Assembly (NCBI RefSeq): GCF_900182595.1
Contig: NZ_FXTN01000001.1
Coordinates: 434,001 to 498,000, forward strand
DNA length: 64,000 nt
Origin: Pedobacter westerhofensis
GTDB taxonomy: Bacteria; Bacteroidota; Bacteroidia; Sphingobacteriales; Sphingobacteriaceae
Direction of reading: 5' to 3'
The notes beneath the pieces were generated by a model that ran no database searches, was not told the DNA's origin, and saw only the letters and a program-made list of their open reading frames with translations. Numbering within the stretch: the stretch's first letter is position 1; each line of letters opens with the position of its first letter. This document shows positions 24,773 through 32,028 of the stretch, in pieces. A program made the translations under genes and the position numbers.

Positions 24773-25315
24773 TTACCTGCTGTATCTCACCTGCTGTTGC
24801 TTGTCCAGCATTCCCAATTGATCTTTCATCTGTTTGATCTGGTCGGCAAGTAGCTTATTTTTATCCGCTTTCTTTGCTTCTGTCAGATACATTTGCGCCT
24901 CCCTTTTGTTTCTTTTTCCCATTGCAATACCAGCTAAACTGAGCTTGGCAAGGGCAATGTTATGATCCATCTGCATACCCAGTGAAAGTGCTTTCTTAAA
25001 ATACTTCTCTGACTGCATCGGTGCTTTTCTTGATTCAATCAGGCCCATCAGCAGTTGGTAGTAACCATGCTGTATCCTGATCAGCTGAGTTTCGTAATTC
25101 GTGATCTTCCTCAGATACAGTTCGGCTTTTGTCATATCGTCTTTACGCAAAAACCACTGTGCAAGCAGCATATTCTCATTATAGAAAAAGGTAACAATGA
25201 TCAGCAAACTAATGAGTACTGCTAAAACACCCCAGCCCCAGAAACCGAAAATCATCAGTGCTATCGCAGCACCCAATACCACAAAACCTGCGATAAGTCT
25301 TACTATGTTTGGCAT
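24773..25315 (-). CDS. Two-helix membrane protein with TPR-like cytoplasmic domain
   Basis: 180 residues. Two membrane helices fill residues 5-45 (IRLIAGFVVLGAAIALMIF and WGVLAVLISLLIIVTFFY). The rest is helical with tetratricopeptide-like pairs (KAELYLRKITNYETQLIRI, SEKYFKKALSLG, REAQMYLTEAKKA) ending in a Gln-rich coil. It is probably an inner-membrane scaffold. I do not recognise a named family. It is convergent with the palindromic region and divergent from the thioredoxin-like gene. Confidence 0.75.
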   Translation of the reverse strand: MPNIVRLIAGFVVLGAAIALMIFGFWGWGVLAVLISLLIIVTFFYNENMLLAQWFLRKDDMTKAELYLRKITNYETQLIRIQHGYYQLLMGLIESRKAPMQSEKYFKKALSLGMQMDHNIALAKLSLAGIAMGKRNKREAQMYLTEAKKADKNKLLADQIKQMKDQLGMLDKQQQVRYSR

Positions 25316-25510
25316 ATCTATCTTTAATTATTTTTTATGCAAATATCGTGTTTATATACCAAAAAAGCAGAGCTAAAAGAATAATTAATCATTCGTGTGA
25401 CCAGGTGATACAGCTACCCTTTGAATAGCATCACGCCGGCCGCTTGCTCTGGAAATTGCGACATCATTAGGAGGATATCAATAAATATATCAATGTAAAA
25501 CATTCCTGCT

Positions 25511-25518
25511 TATATTTG
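25511..25518 (+). promoter_or_regulatory. Candidate -7 element for the thioredoxin-like gene
   Basis: TATATTTG matches TAnnTTTG. It overlaps the most upstream TTG start (25516), which argues that translation begins further down, at ATG 25585 or TTG 25525. Confidence 0.45.
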
Positions 25519-25584
25519 TTATCCTTGAGCACCGGATTTTTACACACCGGCGCAGTACAGGCAATCAAATTAAACGGAATATCA

Positions 25585-26037
25585 ATGATCCCAACCAATT
25601 GTACCCGCGAAAGCATCCTTTCGGTAACGGAAATGAAAGAAAAGTATGATACGGAATATTCCGGATATACTCCTGATCCGGCAGTATTGAAGGAATTGAA
25701 GCCGCTACTGGGAATTACAAAACCGGACGGAGAAACCTCCCCCTTGTCCGGAGATATCAAAATCGTTATCGTTATGGGCACCTGGTGCAGTGATTCAAGA
25801 TTACATGTTTCACACTTTTATAAAATCGCTGATAGCATTGCTATCAATGAAAACAATATTTCCCTGATTTGCGTAGATGAAACCAAGAAAGCTGAAAACG
25901 GTTTAACAGATCACTTAAACATCACCAGTGTCCCTACGTTTATTCTATCACAAAATGACAGGGAAATTGGTCGGATTATTGAAACACCGGAAAACACGCT
26001 CGAAAGCGATATGGTACACATCTTAACAAACAAATAA
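25585..26037 (+). CDS. Thioredoxin-like family protein with WCSDS motif
   Basis: 150 residues from ATG 25585 (MIPTNCTRESILSVTEMKEK). It has a thioredoxin fold: strand IKIVIVMGTWCSDSRLHV carries the active-site position, with only the first Cys of the usual CxxC kept (CSDS), and the cis-Pro loop reads ITSVPTFIL. A single-Cys site suggests monothiol chemistry or redox-independent binding. The start is uncertain: an upstream TTG at 25516 overlaps the promoter element. The gene is 5 nt before ung, so the two are probably co-transcribed. Confidence 0.8.
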   Translation: MIPTNCTRESILSVTEMKEKYDTEYSGYTPDPAVLKELKPLLGITKPDGETSPLSGDIKIVIVMGTWCSDSRLHVSHFYKIADSIAINENNISLICVDETKKAENGLTDHLNITSVPTFILSQNDREIGRIIETPENTLESDMVHILTNK

Positions 26038-26042
26038 AAAGC

Positions 26043-26720
26043 ATGTCAGCAGCATTAGAACCAGGCTGGTTAAAAGTCCTTGAACCTGAATTTGAAAAAC
26101 AGTACATGAAAGACCTGAAGGCTTTTCTGGTACAGGAAAAAGAAGCGGGAATTACGGTCTTTCCTAAAAACGCAGATATCTTTAATGCGTTTAATTATAC
26201 CCCATTTGATAAAGTTGAGGTGGTTATACTTGGCCAGGACCCCTATCATGGAGAAGGACAGGCACATGGGCTGTCGTTCTCAGTAAAAAAAGGAGTAGTT
26301 GCCCCGCCTTCATTAAAAAACATATATAAGGAGCTGGAAACAGATATCGAAGGTTTTACCACGCCCAATAACGGACAGCTGACACAGTGGGCGGAAGAAG
26401 GGGTTTTACTGCTCAACGCTACCCTTACGGTACGCGCCCATCAGGCCAATTCTCACCAGGGCAAAGGATGGGAAGCATTTACCGATCAGGCCATCCGCCA
26501 GTTATCAGAAAAGAAAAGCGGTTTGGTATTTTTATTATGGGGAAAGTTTGCACAGAATAAGTCGGTATTAATCGATGAGACAAAGCATACGGTGATCAAG
26601 TCTGCCCATCCCTCTCCATTTTCCGCTTATACAGGATTTTTTGGCAGCAGGCCTTTCTCAAAAACCAATGCAGCATTGATTGCCAGCGGTAAAAAACCTA
26701 TCAACTGGCAGATCAGTTAA
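26043..26720 (+). CDS. ung: Uracil-DNA glycosylase, family 1
   Basis: Removes uracil from DNA in base excision repair. It has motif A GQDPYHGEGQAHGLSFSV with the water-activating D66, LLNATLTVRAHQANSH for the uracil pocket, and motif B SAHPSPFSAY with H190 and the leucine-loop equivalent. Length of 225 is normal. It starts 5 nt after the thioredoxin-like gene and converges on the Lrp/AsnC gene with a 4-nt overlap of stop codons. Confidence 0.97.
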   Translation: MSAALEPGWLKVLEPEFEKQYMKDLKAFLVQEKEAGITVFPKNADIFNAFNYTPFDKVEVVILGQDPYHGEGQAHGLSFSVKKGVVAPPSLKNIYKELETDIEGFTTPNNGQLTQWAEEGVLLLNATLTVRAHQANSHQGKGWEAFTDQAIRQLSEKKSGLVFLLWGKFAQNKSVLIDETKHTVIKSAHPSPFSAYTGFFGSRPFSKTNAALIASGKKPINWQIS

Positions 26721-27187
26721 TATTCCAGGGGTACGATCGGTTCTTTTTTCGTGGTAGACATGATCATCATCGTTTGAAAAGTCTTCACCACGCTGATCTT
26801 ACTGATCTTATCCATGATTAATCTCTCATAGGCTTTGATATCGCTCACATAAACCTTCAGCAAAAAGTCTGCCTGTCCGGTTACGTGGTGGCATTCTGTG
26901 ATTTCCTTGATCTGGTTTACCTCATCCAGGAAAATCTGGATCGTATTGTTCTTATGAAAATCAAGCTGAACCTGAATAAAGGTCTTGATACCTAAACCAA
27001 GCTTCTCTTCATCAACAAGCGCATGATAGCTTTTGATAAAACCAGACATCTCCAGCTTTCTGACCCTTTCTAAAGTAGGTGCCGGTGACAGCCCAATTTC
27101 CTGTGATAAAAGTAGATTGGTTATTCTTCCGTTTTCCTGTAAAAGTCTAAGTATTTTAAAATCTATTTTATCTAATTCTGTTGCCAT
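26717..27187 (-). CDS. Lrp/AsnC-family transcriptional regulator
   Basis: 156 residues from ATG 27187 (MATELDKIDFKILRLL). An N-terminal winged HTH (about 5-55, IDFKILRLLQENGRITNLLLS) leads to a RAM ligand-binding domain (about 70-145, CHHVTGQADFLLKVYVSDI), the classical Lrp/AsnC layout that senses amino acids and forms octamers. A 7-codon longer reading is possible. It is convergent with ung and divergent from the DtxR-type gene across 138 nt of AT-rich DNA. Confidence 0.93.
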   Translation of the reverse strand: MATELDKIDFKILRLLQENGRITNLLLSQEIGLSPAPTLERVRKLEMSGFIKSYHALVDEEKLGLGIKTFIQVQLDFHKNNTIQIFLDEVNQIKEITECHHVTGQADFLLKVYVSDIKAYERLIMDKISKISVVKTFQTMMIMSTTKKEPIVPLEY

Positions 27188-27289
27188 TTTCCTGGATCTT
27201 GAACTCAAAGGTAGAATAACGACAGCTTATTTACCAAATTTAATTCTAAAAAATATCATTTAAATTATGCTTTATTTTATAAAAAAATT

Positions 27290-27305
27290 TTTAGATTTAT
27301 CTAAA
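27290..27305. promoter_or_regulatory. Palindromic operator upstream of the DtxR/MntR-type gene
   Basis: TTTAGAT-TT-ATCTAAA is a perfect inverted repeat of 7-bp arms, 20 nt before the regulator's ATG at 27326. Its form (TTTAG...CTAAA) is like DtxR-family metal boxes. Autoregulation and control of the Nramp gene downstream are likely but inferred. Confidence 0.65.
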
Positions 27306-27325
27306 TATTCAATTAGGCTTGTAAA

Positions 27326-27982
27326 ATGCATTCTTTCACTGAGGAGAACTACCTGAAGACCATCTATCATTTATCACAGCTAAACGACAGTCCCGTACAA
27401 ACCAATGCAATTGCAGAAGGAATGAAAACGCGTGCTGCTTCGGTAACGGATATGCTGAAAAAGCTTTCGGACAAGCAGCTAATAGATTATATCAAATATC
27501 AGGGGGTAACACTTACCGAAAGGGGCAAAACAACGGCAGTAGGCGTAATCAGAAAACACCGTCTCTGGGAGGTTTTCCTGGTAGAAAAGCTTAAGTTTAA
27601 ATGGGACGAAGTACATGACATTGCCGAGGAGCTGGAACATATCAATTCCGGCTTACTGGTAGAGCGCCTGGATGAGTTCCTCGGATTCCCCAAGAGAGAT
27701 CCTCACGGAGACCCGATCCCTGATAAGGATGGTATTTTTGAGCCTGATCAGAATATCCATCTTCATGAGATGTGCCAGGGTGATAAAGGAGTGATCATTG
27801 GCGTAAATGAATATACCTCGTCCTTTCTCAAACACCTGGAAAGACTGGGGCTAACCATTGGCATCCGGATTGAGATAGAAGAAATCGCCGACTATGACGG
27901 TTCTGTGGAACTGCTGGTAGAGGGCAAAAGAATTAATGTAAGCAGAGAGGTTACCCAGCGGATCCTCGTTAACTATAAATAG
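27326..27982 (+). CDS. DtxR/MntR-family metal-dependent repressor
   Basis: 218 residues: winged HTH (5-65), dimerisation/metal domain (70-140) and a C-terminal FeoA/SH3-like domain (145-215). By hand alignment, ancillary metal ligands H78, E82 and H97 are kept, and the primary site has E101, E104 and H105. The DtxR Cys102 position holds Glu, as in manganese-sensing MntR, but the N-terminal ligand position is Asn8 (Met in DtxR, Asp in MntR). It stands 22 nt before an Nramp transporter gene and has a palindromic operator, so Mn(II) homeostasis is the best reading. Confidence 0.9.
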   Translation: MHSFTEENYLKTIYHLSQLNDSPVQTNAIAEGMKTRAASVTDMLKKLSDKQLIDYIKYQGVTLTERGKTTAVGVIRKHRLWEVFLVEKLKFKWDEVHDIAEELEHINSGLLVERLDEFLGFPKRDPHGDPIPDKDGIFEPDQNIHLHEMCQGDKGVIIGVNEYTSSFLKHLERLGLTIGIRIEIEEIADYDGSVELLVEGKRINVSREVTQRILVNYK

Positions 27983-28004
27983 CGCCTTAAAATATTATTT
28001 ACCA

Positions 28005-29864
28005 ATGAAGAATGCAGAATCGCTAAGCGAAGTACATCAGAGTGTCAATACCAGTAAGCGTACCGGCTGGAAAAGGATCTTGTCTTTCATCGGCCCCGCC
28101 TATCTGGTCAGCGTGGGCTATATGGATCCGGGAAACTGGGCTACCGATCTGGCGGGGGGAAGTAAATTTGGCTACCAGCTGATATGGATCCTGCTGATGT
28201 CTAACATGATTGCCCTGTTGCTGCAGTCTTTGAGTGCCCGGCTGGGCATTGTGCGCGGGCTCGACCTCGCTCAGGCTTCCAGAAATGCCTACCCCAAATG
28301 GGCAAACATTCCCTTATTTGCACTGGCACAAACCGCCATTGTAGCCTGCGATCTCGCAGAAATTATCGGTATGGCGATTGGATTAAACCTGCTGTTTGGC
28401 CTGCCCCTGATCTGGGGGATCAGTATCACTATTTTTGATACTGTACTGCTGCTGTTCCTGATGAATAAAGGCATGCGCAAGATGGAAGTATTTATTGTTT
28501 CGATGGTCTTTATTGTTGGCTTTTCATTTCTCGTGGAGATGTTCATCGTTGAACCCTCATTTAAAGAGATTGTAGGCGGATTAAAGCCCTCTTTTCTGTC
28601 CGGACAGGCATTATATATCGCGATAGGGATTATTGGCGCCACGGTAATGCCGCATAATCTTTACCTGCACTCATCACTGGTACAGACAAGAAAATTTGAA
28701 AGAGACGAAAAAGGTATCAAAGAAGCCATAAAGTTCAATTTTATAGATACCGCAGTAGCGCTCAATCTTGCATTTTTTGTGAATGCGGCCATCCTGATCC
28801 TTGCTGCCGCTGCCTTTTTCAAAAACGGGCACCATGAAGTAGCAGAGATCCAGGATGCCTACAAATTACTTGGGCATATTTTTGGCGGCATCGCGCCCAC
28901 ATTGTTTGCACTGGCGCTGATTGCAGCCGGACAAAGCTCTACAGTTACCGGTACCCTGGCGGGACAGATCATTATGGAAGGGCATATCAACCTGAGGATA
29001 CAACCCTGGTTGCGCCGGCTGATCACACGTCTGCTGGCCATCATACCGGCATTTTTCACGATTCTGTATTTCGGGGACGACGCCCTGAGCGGATTGCTGA
29101 TCCTGAGCCAGGTGGTATTAAGCCTGCAGCTGGGTTTCGCCGTGATCCCACTGATCCATTTCACTTCTGATAAAAAAGAAATGAAAGGCTTTGCCATTAA
29201 ATTATGGGTAAAGGTGCTGGCCTGGTTAAGTGCTGGTGTAATCGTTCTTCTGAACATCAAGCTCGTAGTAGAAGAAATCGCCGGATGGGCAAAAGCCTCA
29301 GATGGCTGGTATATTTATGTGGTGATTATTCCTGTAGCTGTGCTGATCGGCCTGATGCTGGTCTACGTTTTCGTATATCCGCTGATTGCCAGGAGCAAAG
29401 TCAAAAATAATGTTCCCCATGGTACTGCGCTGGATATAGAGGTGATAGAAAAAATCAGCTATACCACGATCGGCATTACCGTAGATTTTTCTAAAAATGA
29501 CCGCAATACCATCAGGCATGCCCTGATACAGGGAGGTAAAAGTGCAGATTATCATCTGATACATATCGTAGAAACCGCCGCAGCACGTTATCATGGCAAG
29601 GCAACGATGGACCATGAGACGCTGAGTGATGCAGAAAACCTGGATAAATATTGCCAGAACCTGGCAGAGCTGGGCTATCATGCCATACCCCATATCGGCT
29701 TTGGCAGCACCGCCACTGCAATTGCCGAAATTACCAAAGGCAATAAGCTGCAGCTGCTGGTGATGGGTGCCCATGGGCATAAAGGTTTAAAAGACCTGAT
29801 ATTTGGCACTACTGTTGAGTCTGTACGCCATAAAGTAACTATTCCTGTATTGGTTGTCAGATAA
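28005..29864 (+). CDS. mntH: Nramp divalent-metal transporter fused to a Usp domain
   Basis: Proton-coupled Mn(II)/Fe(II) importer in the inner membrane. The Nramp core (about 1-460, roughly eleven helices) shows the metal-binding DPGN at 41-44 in TM1 and the MPH at 215-217 in TM6, here MPHNLYLHSSLVQTR. After about residue 480 a universal stress protein domain follows (YTTIGITVDFSKND ... MGAHGHKGLKDLIFGTTVES), with the nucleotide-binding G-x2-G-x9-G(S/T) pattern. The fusion could couple transport to adenine nucleotide state, which is inference. It is in one unit with the DtxR-type repressor. Confidence 0.95.
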   Translation: MKNAESLSEVHQSVNTSKRTGWKRILSFIGPAYLVSVGYMDPGNWATDLAGGSKFGYQLIWILLMSNMIALLLQSLSARLGIVRGLDLAQASRNAYPKWANIPLFALAQTAIVACDLAEIIGMAIGLNLLFGLPLIWGISITIFDTVLLLFLMNKGMRKMEVFIVSMVFIVGFSFLVEMFIVEPSFKEIVGGLKPSFLSGQALYIAIGIIGATVMPHNLYLHSSLVQTRKFERDEKGIKEAIKFNFIDTAVALNLAFFVNAAILILAAAAFFKNGHHEVAEIQDAYKLLGHIFGGIAPTLFALALIAAGQSSTVTGTLAGQIIMEGHINLRIQPWLRRLITRLLAIIPAFFTILYFGDDALSGLLILSQVVLSLQLGFAVIPLIHFTSDKKEMKGFAIKLWVKVLAWLSAGVIVLLNIKLVVEEIAGWAKASDGWYIYVVIIPVAVLIGLMLVYVFVYPLIARSKVKNNVPHGTALDIEVIEKISYTTIGITVDFSKNDRNTIRHALIQGGKSADYHLIHIVETAAARYHGKATMDHETLSDAENLDKYCQNLAELGYHAIPHIGFGSTATAIAEITKGNKLQLLVMGAHGHKGLKDLIFGTTVESVRHKVTIPVLVVR

Positions 29865-29945
29865 GACATTTCAGCAGGAAAGTTCAGTTTAAATTGAGAT
29901 AAATCTGCTGTAAACCGGCAGATCTTTCTGATATTTGTTAATTCT

Positions 29946-30395
29946 ATGAAGAACGATATTCAAATAAAAAATAAAAGAGCATACTTCGATTATAATATCA
30001 TTGAGAAATATGATGCGGGGCTTGCCCTGCTCGGTACAGAGATCAAAGCGATCAGACAAGGCAAAGCCAACATGACTGATGCCTTCTGTATGTTTATCGG
30101 CAATGTATTGTACGTAAGGAACCTTCATATTTCTGAATATAGCCACAGTTCTTTTCACCACCATGATATCAAGCGCGACAGGATCCTGCTGCTGCAGAAA
30201 AAAGAGCTGAAAAAGCTGAAATTCAGAAGTGAAGAAAAAGGATATACCATTGTGCCTCTGCGTATCTTTACCAATGACAGAGGTTTCGCCAAAATCGAAA
30301 TCGCGCTGGCACAGGGCAAGAAAGAATTTGACAAAAGAGACAGCATCAAAGACCGCGAATCTAAAAGGGAAATGGACCGTGCATTAAAGGTTTAG
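29946..30395 (+). CDS. smpB: SsrA-binding protein SmpB
   Basis: Binds tmRNA and brings it to stalled ribosomes for trans-translation. 149 residues with the OB-barrel signatures IKNKRAYFDYNIIEKYDAGL, LLGTEIKAIRQGKANMTDAF, VPLRIFTNDRGFAKIEIALA and the basic C-terminal tail KKEFDKRDSIKDRESKRE that enters the decoding path. It stands alone and converges on pcm with 31 nt between stops. The tmRNA gene is not in the window. Confidence 0.97.
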   Translation: MKNDIQIKNKRAYFDYNIIEKYDAGLALLGTEIKAIRQGKANMTDAFCMFIGNVLYVRNLHISEYSHSSFHHHDIKRDRILLLQKKELKKLKFRSEEKGYTIVPLRIFTNDRGFAKIEIALAQGKKEFDKRDSIKDRESKREMDRALKV

Positions 30396-30426
30396 GCCTG
30401 CACAGCATTTTCAGCAAAGGCCTGAA

Positions 30427-31083
30427 TTACCAGGCCTGATCTCCTACCAGCGGGACAAACCTAAAGGTATCAAGTTCAAATTTCTCAAATTCTGTCTCGT
30501 TAATGCGGATCACGGTAACCATCGTCTGTGATCGTTCGTTCCCTACGGGGATCACCAGTATGCCACCTATTTTAAGTTGTTTAAGCAAGATCTCGGGCAC
30601 AAATGGTGCACCGGCCGTAACGATGATCTTATGATATGGCGCATGAGCTGCAATCCCCATAGAGCCATCACCGAAAAAGAAATTTGCAGGATAACCCATT
30701 CCCGGAAGCACTTTGATGGTATGCCTGTAAATACTTTCCTGTCTTTCAATTGTGTACACCTCAGCCCCAAGCTCCATCAGTATACAGGTCTGGTAGCCAG
30801 AGCCGGTACCAATCTCCAGTACTTTATCGCCTTTTGTTATATGCAGCAGCTCGCTCTGATAGGCTACCGTATAAGGCTGTGATATCGTCTGGCCATCACC
30901 GATAGGAAAAGCAATATCTTTGTATGCCTGGTTCCAGAAGGTTTCATCAAAAAAGAAATGTCTTGGTACTTTGCCAATTGCATTTAACACCCGCTGGTCT
31001 GTAATCCCTCTTGACGCAAGATGCTCCACCAGCTTTTTACGCGCTCCCCTTTCCCGGTAATTGTCTACAAATTTATAAGCCAT
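30427..31083 (-). CDS. pcm: Protein-L-isoaspartate O-methyltransferase
   Basis: Methylates isoaspartyl residues in aged proteins with SAM so they can be repaired. 218 residues from ATG 31083 (MAYKFVDNYRERGARKKL). It has IPIGDGQTISQPYTVA-type loop (here FPIGDGQTISQPYTVAYQSE), the SAM motif VLEIGTGSGYQTCIL and the later DGSMGIAAHAPYHKIIVTAG. A longer reading to 31119 adds residues not seen in the family. It is monocistronic. Confidence 0.95.
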   Translation of the reverse strand: MAYKFVDNYRERGARKKLVEHLASRGITDQRVLNAIGKVPRHFFFDETFWNQAYKDIAFPIGDGQTISQPYTVAYQSELLHITKGDKVLEIGTGSGYQTCILMELGAEVYTIERQESIYRHTIKVLPGMGYPANFFFGDGSMGIAAHAPYHKIIVTAGAPFVPEILLKQLKIGGILVIPVGNERSQTMVTVIRINETEFEKFELDTFRFVPLVGDQAW

Positions 31084-31309
31084 TGAACTCAAAAATACTT
31101 CTTTGCGAGCAAAAATCAATTGTATTTAACACAGTAAAATTGATATAAAACATAAAAACCACCAGATCACTGTCTTGAGTGTCTGCAAACACAGGATTAA
31201 TTTCCCGCAAAGGAAGAGGCAATTTTATTTAAGAATACGTAGCAGAATTACTTCAGAAAACAAAAATATTTAGTATTTGCCTTTTTTAATCCGGCTAACA
31301 AATATCATA

Positions 31310-31317
31310 TATTTTTG
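31310..31317 (+). promoter_or_regulatory. Candidate -7 element before the outer-membrane-like gene
   Basis: TATTTTTG matches TAnnTTTG, 27 nt before the ATG at 31345. Confidence 0.4.
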
Positions 31318-31344
31318 GGTAAACACACCCAATTTAATCACCAT

Positions 31345-32028
31345 ATGAAGTTAACATCATTCCTGCTGCTGACCGGTTTGCTCCTGTCAGGATATTCCTA
31401 TGCACAGGTCAACGGGAACTATAATTATTCCCTCGCCCTCAGAGGCTTTTCCATCCTGCAGGCACCAAAAATATTCAACCAGAATTCAGAAACGTATGTA
31501 AACAATACCATAACCGGCGAGATGATCAAATTCAACGACAACCAGGTGAGTTACAGGGTAAGCGGAAATTATTTAAAAAAGTCTTTATCATTTAATAACA
31601 CCTGTATGAATTGTGAACTTGCGCATGGCAGGATAAAGGACTATGCTTTTAAGATCGGGATGGAGAAAAATTTTAATTATGCACGCATCCAGCCCTATTT
31701 TGCAATTGATATCGGATACCGGTTTAATCAGTTTAAAGGTCTCCTGAATACTGTAAATTACCAGCAAAGCATTACTTCAGTTCATGCCCTTGAAGATACC
31801 AAAAGCGGAGGAACTGCCTCATCAGTGATTGGGTTTAAAATCAACCCGGTTAATCAGGTATCACTTTTTATTGAAAGCGGCATTGAGTTTTATTATGCCT
31901 ATATCCGTCAGGAAACCACCTCACAGGATGCGTCAGCCATCAGGAGCCAGAACAAGTTTAACCGTGGTGAATTTCTGCTGAACCCTATTTCTGCAGGCAT
32001 CCAGATCCATCTTGGGAATAAAAACTAA
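31345..32028 (+). CDS. Exported beta-barrel-like protein, unknown function
   Basis: 227 residues from ATG 31345, chosen because a clean signal peptide begins there (MKLTSFLLLTGLLLSGYSYAQ, cleavage after A-Q). The mature part alternates polar and aromatic residues in strand-like runs (YRVSGNYLKKSLSF, IQPYFAIDIGYRF, VSLFIESGIEFYYAYI) and ends FLLNPISAGIQIHLG, like small outer-membrane barrels of Bacteroidota. A CxxC (CMNC) occurs near residue 90. The stop overlaps that of priA by 4 nt, convergent. Confidence 0.75.
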   Translation: MKLTSFLLLTGLLLSGYSYAQVNGNYNYSLALRGFSILQAPKIFNQNSETYVNNTITGEMIKFNDNQVSYRVSGNYLKKSLSFNNTCMNCELAHGRIKDYAFKIGMEKNFNYARIQPYFAIDIGYRFNQFKGLLNTVNYQQSITSVHALEDTKSGGTASSVIGFKINPVNQVSLFIESGIEFYYAYIRQETTSQDASAIRSQNKFNRGEFLLNPISAGIQIHLGNKN

